DNA of 64,000 nucleotides, taken from the NCBI GenBank assembly GCA_033816765.1, contig CM066290.1, forward strand, positions 4,092,001 to 4,156,000, given 5' to 3'. The position numbers and the translations under genes are program-made. Below are positions 17,198-29,263 of this stretch, piece by piece. The stretch is from Nothopassalora personata. Lineage: Eukaryota > Ascomycota > Dothideomycetes > Mycosphaerellales > Mycosphaerellaceae. Position 1 is the first letter of the stretch. Every line of letters starts with the position of its first letter. The notes beneath the pieces are model-generated. The model had not been told where the DNA came from and did no database searches. It worked only from the letters and a program-made list of their open reading frames with translations.

Positions 17198-18522
17198 ATG
17201 TCTTTCGCTTCCTCTTCCATGCCCGACAAGCCTGAACGCCGCCCCAAAAGTCCACCGCTCGCTTTCGAACCAACACCCAACGACGCCCTCATTCCGCCTG
17301 CTCGGAACCGCCGCAGCAGATCCGCTTCACCCTCGTTGCGCTCGCCGAACAAGATGGGACGCGCAAGTCCGCTCAGTCCCGCGAGCAATGTCGGACTGCT
17401 GCAAGTCATCGTCGACCAGCAGCACGAGACGATTCAGGGTCTGCACGATGCCTTCGCGAAGGAACGATACACGTGGGGACTGGAGAGGCAGCATTTCCTT
17501 GAGCGCATCGCACAATTGGAGCAATTGCTGAAGAGCGACAACCATTGGAGGTACACAGTCATCATTGAATACGCACGCTTCACCGCTAATTTGATGGCAG
17601 CCCAGCAAAGTCTCCGGTGTTGTCGCCTTCCGCTGGGACTGACATCGCATCACCACATTCACGAGCGCTGCTACCCACCATCGCCGAAGACGAGAACATC
17701 GAACCGTTATCCGGCAGGCGAAACGGCGCGCCGACATTTATCGACCTGCCCACCATAACAGAGGCATCGAGCGAGGAGCCGCGACGAGAGAGTCTCGTTT
17801 CCTTCGCCAAGGACGATAGACTGCAAGTCACAAAGATACCCATATCGCCCTCCGACGGGAACGGCGTCTCGCCGCCTCCACCGAGGAATCGCATCCTTGC
17901 GGGACATACACTTTTGAAGGCTCCAAGGCCTCCAACACCTCCTCCCGGTAACATGGCCATGGACGGCATTGAAGACACGCCTACGCGAAACAATACTCAT
18001 ATCAATACACTGCTTGCAAGGAGTAGCGACGAAGAGGAAGATACAGCATTGACGGGACCACTGAACATGCCGGCACTGCCACACCAACCTGATGCTACCA
18101 ACTTCACTTTGGAAGCACTGAGCAAGAAACTGGAGCATATCGTGGATCATCCAGAGAATGGCAAGCCTATGATTTTCGCGCAAAAATCTCCTGGACTCGC
18201 ATCACCGGCATCTCCTGCCGAACGCGACAGCAAAGATGCAAGCCCACAATCGCAGGCTAAACTCGAAGAGAAGCCCTTTGCGCCACTACCCACTCATCAA
18301 TCGCAAAGTGAGGCTGGCTCCAGCGCTCTCAGCCCAACATTGTCTCAGGTTTCGCGGAACACTGGAACATTGTCCCCACAAGAGTTTCACGAAGCGAAAG
18401 TGCAAGCAGAATTTGAGCAAGGAGGTATCAAGTTGAAGAAGAAGACGAGCACCAATTTCGGCGCACCCTTTGGCTCACTTGCTGGTTTCGGTCCGAGGAG
18501 GACATCCCAGGACAAGGCGTAG
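17198..18522 (+). CDS. Ser/Pro-rich protein with short coiled coil, function unknown (424 aa)
   Basis: There are two exons, 17198-17550 and 17601-18522. The 50-bp intron starts GTACAC, ends GGCAG and has a CTAAT branch site; removing it keeps the frame. Residues 1-70 are basic and Ser/Pro-rich (RSRSASPSLRSP). About 72-115 form a heptad-type segment (LLQVIVDQQHETIQGLHDAF to IAQLEQLLK). The rest is low-complexity, with PPTPPPG, an acidic patch SDEEEDT and a C-terminal block FGAPFGSLAGFGPRR. No enzyme domain is seen. The many SP and TP sites suggest phosphorylation. I do not recognise the family; a scaffold or cell-polarity role would be a guess. Confidence 0.75.
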
Positions 18523-19461
18523 AGTGTCCATGTGACGCCGAATGCGCATGCGTGGGAGTATACGCAGCGATCATGTTGAGGTTAAGGGAAGAGTGCTCAT
18601 TAACTTTGGTGCTCCGTTGAGAAGCCTTGATGGCACCACTTCAAGGGACGCGACTACACCTTGCGATTGATCTAGCACCGACTTGACATATGAGGTTGAC
18701 ACCGCTGGTCGGCAAGTGCATAGAAAAAATATAGATGGATCACAGAAGATACCCCAAACATGGCTTCCAGTGCCATGCATTATGCGATAGAGGAAGACAG
18801 GAAATGTCATGTGAGCAAAAAAGCTCCCTTATCACGCCACCTCGAGAATGTGATCTATTTGGACGTATCCCTTGCTTAGGTGGAAACTTGGCCAAGGAAC
18901 TTCCAGCATTTTCATGCGACCACTTTTCCAAGTTAGGAAGCTCACATTCCAGAACGCGCTCGCGCGCTCCTTGCCCGCCATCGCCGCAGGTACATCTCCA
19001 TCCACTTGACACCTGAAAGGCGCGGCTGATCTGGCCTGAAGGATCATGCTGTGCCTTGCAGATACCTTTAGATGCAGGTGAAGTGGTTGGTCTGGCGGCT
19101 CATGCGAGCTGTCAAGCAGCCTGTCAGGGAGTGGATCTGGTTCATATGTCTTGCTTTCTTCTTCTTCTTCTTCTTCTTCTTCTTCTTCTTCTTCTTCTTC
19201 TTCTTCTTCTTCTTCTTCTTCTTCTTCTTCTTCTTCTTCTTCTTCTTCTTCTTCTTCTCTTGTATCTCAACGCGTTTCACATCACCACGCTATACTCGCT
19301 GTTGAACACTCACTACTTTCAGCGAAACTTCTTTTTCGTCGATCATTCGCTTTGAGACGGAGTCGATTTGCTGCCATTCGCTTGGAGGCATCTTACTTCA
19401 CGAGGAGCTCTCCACGAATTACTCCCATCTTCAAAGGCTAAGCGATCGCACCACATCAACC
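18523..19461. other. intergenic region
   Basis: No supported gene. It contains a long CTT microsatellite (separate entry) and the presumed promoter of the secreted-protein gene at 19462. The CT-rich leader and CAACC just before that ATG are usual for fungal start regions. Confidence 0.6.
19155..19258. repeat. (CTT)n microsatellite, about 34 units
   Basis: This is an uninterrupted trinucleotide run of roughly 100 bases, giving long poly-Leu, poly-Phe, poly-Ser or poly-Lys frames that are not genes. It ends about 200 bases before the start codon of the secreted-protein gene. Confidence 0.97.
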
Positions 19462-20000
19462 ATGCACTCCCAATCCCGCCTCATCCACTTCCTGACCCTC
19501 TTCCTCCTCCTCCTCGTCACCACAACAACACTCGTCCTCGCGACCCCGGTCCCACGCACCGCAGCCTATTCCGACATTGAAAAACTCTGGGCCAAAGGCC
19601 AAAGAGACGAGGTATGTCTCGCGCAACCCCTCCCGGGCTGCTACTTCCACGCCTAGTTCCAAAACTTCTTCAAATGAGGTCCTCCGCACCCATCCACTCT
19701 CCCTACCCTTTCCTCCCTCTCTCCCTTACTGATGCTCCCTCCCAGCGCGAACTTCACTCCGGCCTCACACACCGGGACATGACGCCCGCCTGGTCCATGC
19801 ACGCGCGCGACGCGGAAGCCGACGAGGATTTCGCGACTGCGAGCTGGATGCGAACCACTCCTAAGAGGACGACGAGTTTGATGGGGCAGATGCAGGCTTT
19901 TGCGGAGAGAGTGCTGAGGGAGAAGGGGTTGGGGGCGATAGTTGGGAGGAGGAGGGAGGTGGCCGCGGCCATGCAGGTTACGGAGCAGCAGAGGCCTTAG
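19462..20000 (+). CDS. small secreted protein, no cysteines (134 aa)
   Basis: Exons are 19462-19611 and 19746-20000. The intron (134 bp) begins GTATGT, has CTGAT near its end and stops at CCCAG, joining in phase 0. A signal peptide is clear: a short basic start, then LTLFLLLLVTTTTLVLA, with likely cleavage before TPVPR. The mature part of about 105 residues is charged, with helical stretches (SLMGQMQAFAERVLREKG) and a basic GRRREV segment. It has no cysteine and no domain I recognise. A secreted effector-like or cell-wall role is possible. The GC-rich coding sequence ends at TAG 19998. Confidence 0.7.
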
Positions 20001-20469
20001 AAGCCGGAGTATTATTTTAGTAACTGATTGGGCGGTCTTGGTGGTCGAGGGGATGGTGCTGAATGGAATTGAATGGATGGGTGTGGGGTTGTGGTGTTTG
20101 GGCGGGTTGTGCCGGTGTTCACTGCGTTCTACTGCGTGTCAACTATGTGGAGTCAGTATTTTGAGAGAGAGAGAGAAAGAAAGTATGTGTGCGGGTTGCT
20201 CAAGATGATAATGTCATAACGACGGATACATGATTTATGGATGCTTGTTCGAGACTCTCGCTCTGTTACTATTACAATGTATGTTATACATTCCTTGCTC
20301 CATGGTATCTCAAAATCATTATTCTGCGCTGATGGTGGCAAATGCATATGCATATCCGTCCTCTATGCTGTAAACCTGGATAAAACTGTCAGCTCTGGCG
20401 AAAACCATCAAGACAAGGCAGAAGTACCCTTTAACGCCTTCGCTACAGCATGCGCATATGACGTTCACC

Positions 20470-20930
20470 TCAGTAAGATGAACCCTTCCCAAACTCGCCC
20501 TGCGATACGCGATCCGCTCTCGCCAGTACGTCGCGCAACATGTTAAGTCGTTTATTCAGTTCCATTACAGCTGAAAGTCGGTCTTGGATCTCGGCGCCCA
20601 TGCGACTGTCGCCTTCCTCAATCTCGCGCATCCTAGCTTCGTTGGTCGCGATTTGGGCGGTGTTGATCCGTAGTTGCGTCTGCAATGCGTGAAGCTGGTC
20701 GAAACTGGATGTCGTTGTTGCGCTATGGTTGCTCTTCGGCGAAGCTGATGACATTGTCTCGTGTCTGTCACTTGCAGCAGTACTCTGGCTTCCTGCCTCG
20801 CTGGGACGCTGCAAGGAAGGATTAGCATTCCTGCTTGAACAAACAGCGGCGCACAACATACCCTCAGCAGACTGAGCTCGGCATTCCTCCTCCTCTGTGC
20901 CCTTGACATCCAGTCACTAGTTGACGCCAT
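20470..20930 (-). CDS. small coiled-coil protein, function unknown (135 aa)
   Basis: Exons are 20930-20862 and 20808-20470 on the minus strand. The 53-bp intron (GTATGT to TTGCAG) has a perfect GCTAAT branch site. The N-terminus MASTSDWMSRAQRRRNAE is basic. A Ser/Thr-rich stretch follows, then a heptad-rich segment over about the last 80 residues (LHALQTQLRINTAQIATNEA and ELNKRLNMLRDVLARAD). The size and layout resemble small subunits of coiled-coil complexes such as kinetochore or organelle-biogenesis complexes, but I cannot assign it to one. Confidence 0.72.
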
Positions 20931-22567
20931 TGGGGCTCCTCTATCGGTGGTGTGGCGGTCTATTCTGGCCAAGGTCAAACAACAAGAGCTGCATTGCTCA
21001 CTGCTCGCTTCATGCGCACCCCTGTGCCATGCGCTCCTCTATCTTGGTCGTGGAGCAGGGAGCAAAGAGCAAGAGTTTCGTGTTCGATGTTTCAACCTGT
21101 CTTCCGATGTGGCTCGTAAGCTGCAGGTGGCTATATCGCCAGCGCGGTGAGGTTGCAGAATCGCAAAAGTGGGGTTCAAGCTCGCGCCTGGATCATACGA
21201 CAAGGTGGAGTGGTTGTTCAACAAGACGGAAGGAACGATGGAGGTCCTCTACTTCTGTAGCAGGCAAGATCATCATCATGACGTGCCGCGGGCAGGATGA
21301 GGCAGTTTCCAATTTCAATGTTCCAATCTTGCTCCTGCACGCGCGTATTGAGCATGGGTCTGTCTAACCATACAGTATGGGAGTATGGCGATGCCTCTAA
21401 GTGGCACACTGGCCAGGCTGGGCAGGTGCAAGGGTCTGCTGGATGCATCTTGCTTTCGAATGCTACCAGACACCAGACGTATGTAACTATCCGAAATGAC
21501 ATCTGTCGCGGATGCATGAAAGGCTGAGCGAGCATGGCTGAAAGACGTCGCGACTGGACTAAGACCAGGTTGTGCCCTACGTCTTTGCACAACCCATCCC
21601 CAGAAAAACCGCCACGACTCCAGTTCTAACCCGGTTTGGAGATTGACTGCCGAAGGAACTGGTAGGGATCGCATGTTGCACGAGCACATGATCACCCTCG
21701 CAGCTCGCTTGACTTGTTGAGTGGGTTCCGGCGCTCCGGGTATTGAACGGTGGGCGGAAACATGCAACGGAAGACGTGATGTGTAGTAATAACCTGCGCC
21801 TCTTCGCGTGCAATGCTACTTCGCGCAAGAGCAAAGCGTGAAGCGAGTAGCCATTCATGACATTGCGGATGTAGCCGATGAACGAGCCAAGATAAAACTC
21901 CGGGCTGAAACGCAAGAGCAAACTCTGGTCGCCTAGCGTGTTGACAGCGGGCCGTTAGGAAGCGGGGACATTCGAGACGAGCAGGCGGATGATGGGACCA
22001 GAAGCAGAAGCAGTACCGTACTGGCCGAGGAAATGCCGAGGCTAATGAGTATATAATCTAGCGTGTACCGGATCAAGTCCCATCTGCCTGCGAGCCATCG
22101 AGCACGGTATGAAAACAATGGAGAAGCGATTACAGCTTTTAACTCGCGACGAGTTCGTCATGGTAGTCGCGGCAACGTTTCAGACTCCAGAGACTTCATG
22201 CCGACTAAACGAAGCCACGTGTGGAGAAACAACCTAAAGTCCAGACGGTCCTTCGGCGGCTGTATGTCTGATTGCGATGCCAAAGTGCATTATACGGACT
22301 CCTGCTCATGCAAATGCGTTTCTTCGTTGTGGCGGTATCTCTAGGCCATATCTGCCATCCAAACGCCGGTACCGTCTACCCAGAACGCCTACTAATATGC
22401 AACGCTGTAACCGATTCATTGCTCGTGAGAGTCTCAGTCCATCCCGACGGCCATGACTCCTCCGCCCATAACCGTTTGACTTCCATCCAAGAACCTTCTG
22501 TTGGGAAATCTAGACCGGCGCGAAGCAGGATCCACTCAGTCCAGTTGAATTTGGGACCCGCACGCAG
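20931..22567. other. intergenic region, nothing supported
   Basis: About 1.6 kb between the coiled-coil gene and ATG3. Frames here start at non-ATG codons, overlap each other on both strands and show no domain or splice structure I trust. Confidence 0.55.
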
Positions 22568-23682
22568 TCAAACACCCATTGTGAAATCATGCTCGATACC
22601 TGGAGTGACAGACGCCATGAACTTGAGAAATACCACGAGATACTGGTCCACGCGAATGGCCGGCACTTCTGGGTCATCAGCTCCGTCCCCGGACAGCACC
22701 TCCCAGTCTGCCTCGCCATCTTTGTTCTTGCTTTTCTTCTCCTGAAGACCCAGTGCTAAGGTCTGATCGACCAGTCCTTCCATTCCGGCAGAAGCTGGCT
22801 TCTCTCCGTGCTTCATCTTCTCGATGCGAAGCTTCAGAGCAGCATCGGCACGATCCAAAAGCACCTTCATGACGCTCGCATGCTTGCACGGGTGTACTGA
22901 GGCGGTCTTGATCGGTGGATCTGTGAAGTTGAAGTCCTCCAAAGTCACGGTCTTGTCTTTGTAGTCGCCGACAATGTCTTCCATCATGCTGATCGGAGGT
23001 AGCGGAGTGTTGGAGGCAGCGTCGTAGCCGAGGAGGTAGAGCCGTGGCGTGCGGTAGTATGGGGTATAGGCGATGTAGAGTGTGTAAGTGCGAAGACTAC
23101 GAGTGTTAGCTCTCGGTCTAGCAGGACCACAAAGGAATCAGTCTCTCACCCTTCGTCCTTTCTGCCTGCGCTAGTATCGCGGATGATAGCCTCCTCGTCA
23201 TCCTCTTCGTCGTCCATGTCTGGGATCTCATCCTCTTCCTCGGCGTTGTCGCCCACCTTGCCATCCTCATCGACAGTCCTAACATCTTTGAGGAGCTTGC
23301 TATCCTCGGGTCCACTGCTGCCGCCAGCCTTCAACCAGCCGTCATCTTCACCACCCAACTCGCCGCCTGCCTCCTTCAGCATGTCCCGTACCAGCTGGTC
23401 TTCAGCATCTGAGCCGGCGAAGTCATCGGCCTTGATTCGCTTGCGGCATGGCACTCCTCGAGTCACCAAATACTGCTTGCCGGCGGGGAAGTAGGAGACG
23501 CGTTGGCTGGGTGAAGCTGCATCTGCCCAACTCCAGCTGGGGAATTTGTGTACAAGAAAGTCACCGGCAGCCTGGAACTCTTCTGGCGTAATCTGACCGG
23601 TGGCGCGGAAGTTGGAGTTGTGGTTGATGGGTGCGAAGCGATCACGCAGCGGATCGATGAAGGTGTGGATGAGGTTCTGCAT
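22568..23682 (-). CDS. ATG3: autophagy E2-like conjugating enzyme Atg3 (353 aa)
   Basis: Exons are 23682-23150 and 23096-22568. The 53-bp intron starts GTGAGA and ends CGTAG; the join restores the conserved [19 protein letters not shown]. Atg3 moves Atg8 from Atg7 to phosphatidylethanolamine for autophagosome growth. The N-terminal region ([20 protein letters not shown], then FPSWSWADA) is typical, as is the long acidic flexible region around residues 130-175. The active-site motif [11 protein letters not shown] places the catalytic Cys at about 248. The C-terminus [18 protein letters not shown] is the family end. Length is normal. The start ATG begins [18 protein letters not shown], a classic Atg3 N-terminus. 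It is divergent from the next gene. Confidence 0.95.
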
Positions 23683-24540
23683 GGCGATTGTAGTTGGTCG
23701 AGAGCAAGGGATAGTCAGTCAAGCTCTGGCGAGAACGACAGATGGCAGTGACAAGACGCCGGTTGTTGGTGTCCACATGATGATTGCGGCTGCCTCTGCC
23801 TCTGAGAGCTGTAGAGTACCCCACCATGTGATGCATCCCTGTCACCTTTGTCGTCCCGCAGCCCGCTCCCGTCCCGCGGTTGGCCTTCTTTCACGCTGTG
23901 ACGGAGCGCTTCGCGATGATATCAATCACAAGGCTTCTGCTCGAACATGCTGAGGCGAGGGTACGTTGCGAGGACTGTGGCAGCCCCGGAAGGGGGAGTG
24001 GGGGCGGGGGCGCATCGCGGTGATCCACATCATCACGCGACGGATGGCCGAAGCGGCAATGACATCTGCCGTCAGCTATAGGCTATTGCACGCGTGGAGC
24101 GTAATGACAGAAACATTCACCTCATGTTGACCGCACACGGGTGCGATGAAATGGGTCACGGCATGTGAAGAATTGATATCGGTTTCATGACCGACAAATC
24201 TATGTTGTGAGGAGTAGTCGTTGCAGCCAGACCTGGACTGTCGCCTATGCTATTCCTCGCAAGACATGAACGGCCTGTCGCGGATACAGCACTCTGCCAG
24301 GCGACTACAGTCACCGATGTTGTGTGGAGACATGGCTTACGAATGTCAACCGAGTTCGGCTGCAGAGACACGCGATAAAAGCTAAGGCGTGATCATAGGG
24401 CTGCTTTCACCATTACGAGCTCCACAAGACGGAACAACACAAAACATGTTCGATTCGCGTAGGCGTCCTGCTCTGGCTGCCAGCAAAGCTAAACTTTCCT
24501 AACCATCTTCCATCGCCCGTCAACCTCATCACTTGCAACA
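23683..24540. promoter_or_regulatory. divergent intergenic region between ATG3 and the monooxygenase gene
   Basis: These 858 bp separate two start codons that point away from each other, so both promoters must lie here. No conserved element was identified by eye. The last 60 bases before 24541 are CT-rich and end CTTGCAACAATGG, a favourable start context. Confidence 0.55.
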
Positions 24541-25765
24541 ATGGTAGTCGAATTCATCTCTTTGGCGTTCCCAAACGCTTCCACTGAACTGAACCCAATA
24601 CCTGGAGCTTCTATTGATCCCGACTATCTCGTGCGCTATGCTCGCAATCTCGACGACTATGAGTTCAACTACACCCTTCAGCCGTATGGCAGTGGCGGTT
24701 TTGACCCATTCACGACTGGTGCTACCATCGCCGCCCATACCAAGAACTTGAAGCCCATCATCGCTCTCAGGCCGAACACCATTTACCCTACAGTCGCTGC
24801 GAAGGCCCTGGCTACACTTGATCAGGTGAGCAAGGGGCGAGCCGTGGTCCATTTCATTGCTGGTGGCTCCGATGCGGAACAAGCCAAGGAGGGAGATTTC
24901 CTGAGCAAGGATCAAAGATACGAACGACTTGAGGAGTACATCAAAATACTCAAACGAGCTTGGCAGTCGGACGAGCCATTCGATTGGGATGGCAAGCATT
25001 ATCAGTTCAAGCAGTTCAGCAACAGTGTCCGTCCTGTCAACGGCACTATCCCTGTGTCCGTAGGTGGATCAAGGTACGTGTCACCGGGAAGTCGTCACCT
25101 AAACTGTTGGATTGCTACTTCTCTCAACAAAATGCTACTTCAAGTCCGCCGCTGACGCCTTCTTCTGCAGCGACGAGGCCTATCGTGTCGGAGGCTCATT
25201 GGCCGACATTTTCGGTCTTTGGGGCGAACCTCTCAAAGAAACGAAGCAGCAAATCGACCGCATCTATGCCGAAGCAGAGAAGGCTGGTCGGACTGACCGT
25301 CCTCGAATCTGGGTCACCTTCAGACCTATTACGGCAGAGACAGACGATCTTGCCTGGCAAAAGGCACATCGCACGCTCGATGCCCTTACTGGCAACCGCG
25401 ACACAGGAAATGGCTATGTATCAGCCGTTGCCGGCACGCCTCAGAACGTGGGCTCGCAGCGCCTGCTGGAGATTGCAGCACGAGGAGAGGTTCAAGATCG
25501 TGCTCTGTGGTACCCAACAGTCACCGCAACAAACGCTCGCGGGGCTTCTACAGCACTCGTTGGGTCATATCAGACCGTTGCTGACTCAATCTTGGACTAT
25601 GTCGACCTTGGCTGCGACCTGATCAGCATTCGCGGATATGACAACCTGAACGATGCCATTGACTACGGGCGTCACGTCTTACCCCGAGTAAGGGCTGCAT
25701 TGAACAAGAAAGATAGCGAGGTCTCTCACCAGAACGGTGCCACACCAGCCGTGGTTGATGGTTGA
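24541..25765 (+). CDS. SsuD-like flavin-dependent alkanesulfonate monooxygenase (375 aa)
   Basis: Exons are 24541-25073 and 25171-25765. The 97-bp intron runs GTACGT to CTGCAG and joins VSVGGS to DEAYRVG. The sequence follows the bacterial luciferase-like monooxygenase fold: AARP-like start (MVVEFISLAFP), TIAAHTKNLKPIIALRPN, KGRAVVHFIAGG, the DGKHYQFKQF segment, and a C-terminal barrel end YVDLGCDLISIRGYDNL. Family members use reduced FMN and oxygen to release sulfite from alkanesulfonates under sulfur limitation; some act on other compounds, so the substrate is inferred. Length is that of SsuD. No flavin reductase gene lies next to it. Confidence 0.88.
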
Positions 25766-26764
25766 TGGTTGATGGTTGATACCGAGTTTACATGTCCTCC
25801 TGGGGAAAAAAAACCGGACCAACCCGAAATCGCGATTGTACCACACTCCAACGACGCAGCAGTATGTCCTTTGCGAGGTTATAGCTCAATCGAAAGAGCA
25901 TGACGCGGTGGTTCGTATGATGCAAGTTTCGTATGATATAGTCGTAGCGGTGTATAAGATCAATCGCGGTTGTGAAGCTGTCCCGATCATTTTGTCCCGC
26001 AGGAGATGTCTTACTACAGATCAGACTTTGCCGCTGCATGGCTATCCTGGGTGCCACCGCCGCTATATACAGCCTTCGAAATTGATCTGTTTATCATCAA
26101 CTCCACCCGCAACACTTGCTGTAATCAAGGTGTCGTTCAGCAAAATCGGTCAACAAAAAGGCAGACTGCAGCGGACGCCGGGCCGCCGATGTTCCCGAGG
26201 GCCGTCGACAAATTTCGTTGCTGCTCCAGCAGCTCTAGAGCAGACAACGTGTAGATCCTCCACATTCGATCATCAAAGCGATGCGCTTGCCTTCGAGTGT
26301 AGGGCCTGTACTACGCAAAGCAGCGACACTCCCGCAGGTTCGGGCGTAAGCTCTCGTCGTCGGAGAGACACAGCGCCATCGGCGGCAACGAACTTTGACC
26401 AGATTTCCATGATACTTTCTTCCCGCCGGATGAAGGGACGGGACGAAGTATAATACGATCTATGCCGACTATTTTTGTCAGTTACAGTACAATACACCCC
26501 TCGGCTTCGCTTGGCGAGAGGTGGATCGACTTTGCAGCATCTCGGATAGAGGTGGAATCGGCTACAAAGGCAATTTGGCTTCAATTCGGCCAAATCAATT
26601 TGTGGCCTGGGTATCCGTGCTTCCGTTATCTCCACCCATCACTCCAAGGGAGTGCTGGACAGCCAAATGATATTAATGCCTGCCAAGGGGGGACCCCCAC
26701 TCGATACCAACGACAATGTAGTCCTATCACGACAGCTAGGGCTTAGTTGCAAGGAGAGATGCAA

Positions 26765-26946
26765 AGGCTAGCTTACTACGATCCTAGCGCATAACTTTAG
26801 TCCTCGAAGTCTAAGAATTGCGTTGTCTAGGTCGGTTATAAGCTAATTATTATGAAGGCTAGCTTACCACGATCCTAACGCATTAACTCTAGTGCTCGAA
26901 GTCTAAGAATTGCGTTATCTAGGTCGGTTGCAAGCTGATTATGCAG
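26765..26946. repeat. 91-bp tandem duplication
   Basis: Two adjacent copies, 26765-26855 and 26856-26946, share AGGCTAGCTTAC, CGAAGTCTAAGAATTGCGTT and CTAGGTCGGTT. They differ at roughly ten positions. Confidence 0.85.
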
Positions 26947-27049
26947 ATTGTGGCACGCTTTAGGCTGCAAAGAATCTGGCCCTAAAATCAATATTAAATG
27001 GCTGTCCCCGGAAATCTGCAATATTAAGTGGCTGTCCGGCAGTGTGAGC

Positions 27050-27350
27050 CCTAAGCAAGCCAAGCCGATCTAGACAATTTTTGCTAGCAAACCAAGCCAA
27101 GCCAAGCCAAGCCAGATGGGTATGGCTGGCTTGGTTTGGCTTGTTTGGCTTAACCTACCTACTGAGATAGACTCTAGTGTAGGATAACGCGTCTAATACT
27201 ACTAGACGCGTTGTTGTTTTGGTAGGACAATGTGAAAGCTGATGGTCTTGGTATGGCATAGGCCGATCCACCAATTAAACCCCTACCACGGACTAGGCCG
27301 CATCACGTGCAAGCTAGCTTAAGCCAGTCAAGCAAGCCAAGCCAAGCCAG
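27050..27350. repeat. AAGCC pentamer clusters in both orientations
   Basis: CCAAG/AAGCC runs lie at about 27052-27116 and 27318-27349, and the inverse (GGCTT runs) at about 27128-27151. The inverted runs could fold into hairpins. Repeated short motifs near the ends are common in fungal non-autonomous DNA transposons, but I found no clear terminal repeats or target duplication. Confidence 0.5.
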
Positions 27351-27964
27351 GCCTCCGATCAAGCCCAGAGGGTGCTAGCTTGGCTGTGTCCGGCACTCTC
27401 AACGCAGGCTGGACTAGGGACTCAGGTCAGAACGGTGAAAAGAACGACAGCACCCAGGAATAAGACAGAGCGTTACTTCAGCACGCGAGTATCTGATGCT
27501 TAACTTCACGCTCCGACTCTCAGTCAACGTGAGGGAGGCATGTTCTCTTCGCTACGATCATACTGCTGACGGTACGTGACTTTTCGCTTCTACGCGATAT
27601 GCCTATACCAACAGATCTACATGTGACCTGAAAAGGCAACTGCTCAGCCCTACCTGCACGGACGTCACTGAATCCGTGCCTTGCATCGATCGCTTTGGCT
27701 CTTTGAGGCACAAATGCTAGACATGAGCACATGAAACAGCTCAAATTGCGCCCGGTGGACGGGCAATGGCATTCAAGTGAGCGATTTTATTGAGGGGCCC
27801 AACACCGGCTTCGCGGATGCTTAGTGACCTATTTGTTCGCCGCCAGAAGCCGTAGTCTGCTCGTATGTCTCTCGTCCATTGAACACGATAAGTACTGGAT
27901 GCCCGCGTGCTTGTGCTACTGACAGCACAGTATTAGTCGCGCCCGTGTACATTAGCCATGAGTA

Positions 27965-28541
27965 GGTCTCTATACATTCGGAATCTACGCCGCTATCACT
28001 GACGTTCTCGTAGTTGCGCTTACCTTCTTCCTCGCCGCACTTCCTCCGCTAGCTTATGGCAGGGGCAAAGGGGACAATAAACCAGGCAAATTCATATACA
28101 GTGTAAGTAGATAAATCTAGGCTTTGGAGGATTTACAAAATCCCAAGGTTGTTTACAATTACATTATTGTCCTCTTAGTGTAGCCCTCTGTCTCGCCTCC
28201 TCTTATCTCCTAACCCCTTCCTAATTTCCTCTATCGCCTTACCCTAGAATCGAATTATACTAACGCCCTCGACCTAGTGCCGAGACTCGGGCTGCAACGC
28301 AGAAGCCGTCGCAGACTGGCTAGGGCAAGCCTGTGAAGGCATTGGTGGCTCGAACCTAGGCGAGACCAGTTCAGTATATAACGCGACGGGTGCCGTTGTA
28401 GGCGGAGAGATGATTTGCTTGTGTGCGCATGGCGAGACGGACCCGCATAATTATACGATTAGTGGTGGACGTTATCCACCTGGCACGGTGACTTTGACGT
28501 TTGACGTTAATGCGCCTTATTCGTGTCAGAGTTCGGGTTAG
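27965..28541 (+). pseudogene. secreted Cys-containing protein gene, first exon missing or frame-shifted
   Basis: Two exon-like pieces are seen. Piece one (27965-28102) encodes a hydrophobic signal-like stretch VLVVALTFFLAALPPLAYG, then GRGKGDNKPGKFIYS. A 175-bp intron runs GTAAGT to CGACCTAG with an ACTAAC branch. Piece two (28278-28541) encodes 87 residues with CRDSGC, ADWLGQACEGIGG, GEMICLCAHGE and PYSCQSSG before TAG. The nearest ATG (27958) is out of frame by one base, so either a 1-base shift inactivates the gene or there is a short upstream exon. The Cys content and size resemble small secreted proteins. The family is not recognised. Confidence 0.5.
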
Positions 28542-29263
28542 AGCATAGGGAGAGGGGAATGGAAGTTCAACTAGGGCCTCCAGCTCGCCATAGATTCCTA
28601 CAAGTGCCCGAGCACACAGTACGAAGGATCGGGATGCATGACGGTCACGTAAAAAATGTTAAAACTATGCTTGTATCATTTTTTAGGCTACGATAGCTTT
28701 TCCATTTCGTCGGCTACGCCCGCAGCGACTCTCCGAGCTATGATAATCAACAACACCTGAAGTTATCTGCGGCACGTTCTCGAAAGGTGACTTATGAAGA
28801 TTGCTACGATGCGTGGTTGGGGTTGTCTGTTACCAACATGTCCATTCCGCGGGTGTCGAGTATCTCGTTCTATGCTAGCAGCTCAAAGATTCTCTCCTCG
28901 AGTCCTGTGCCATTCCATAGACCATGAACCCGTCCTGGATTGTCAACCGTAATTAGCTGGTGGCTCTCTTTGTTGCCCTGCTAGAAATGTCAGTAGAAGG
29001 AATTATCGATCGGCGATAATGGTTAGAGGGGAAGGATCATTGGATCAATCATAGCTCTATGCATACCATCTGAAGCACGGTCTCGTAGACCTAGATACTC
29101 TAGCGCCTTAGTCAAAGCACAGAGCTATGCGGATAGCGTGCATCTCGTGCCTGCATATTTCGAACTGGGCGCATTCCCAGTCCGAAAAAGGCGACTAGCA
29201 CTAGCCGCAGGTCTCTTCGTCTTGCTCGCGTTGCGGCGTGTTGTCCTTTTGTTCCTGCGTCTC
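28542..29263. other. intergenic region, nothing supported
   Basis: No gene is supported. The last part may contain more of the decayed P450 gene that becomes readable from 29264. Confidence 0.5.

Larger units (their letters stand above)
25766..27964. other. gene-poor region with repeats
   Basis: No supported gene in about 2.2 kb. The 225-codon frame from 25776 has no domain and overlaps other frames. The right part contains a 91-bp duplication and pentanucleotide clusters, listed separately, and looks like transposon residue. Confidence 0.6.

Noticed and set aside
19056..19441. Long poly-Leu, poly-Phe, poly-Ser and poly-Lys frames
   Set aside because: They come from the CTT microsatellite in different frames and strands.
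25776..26453. 225-codon plus-strand frame
   Set aside because: No domain, no coding bias I can see, overlaps antisense frames of similar length.
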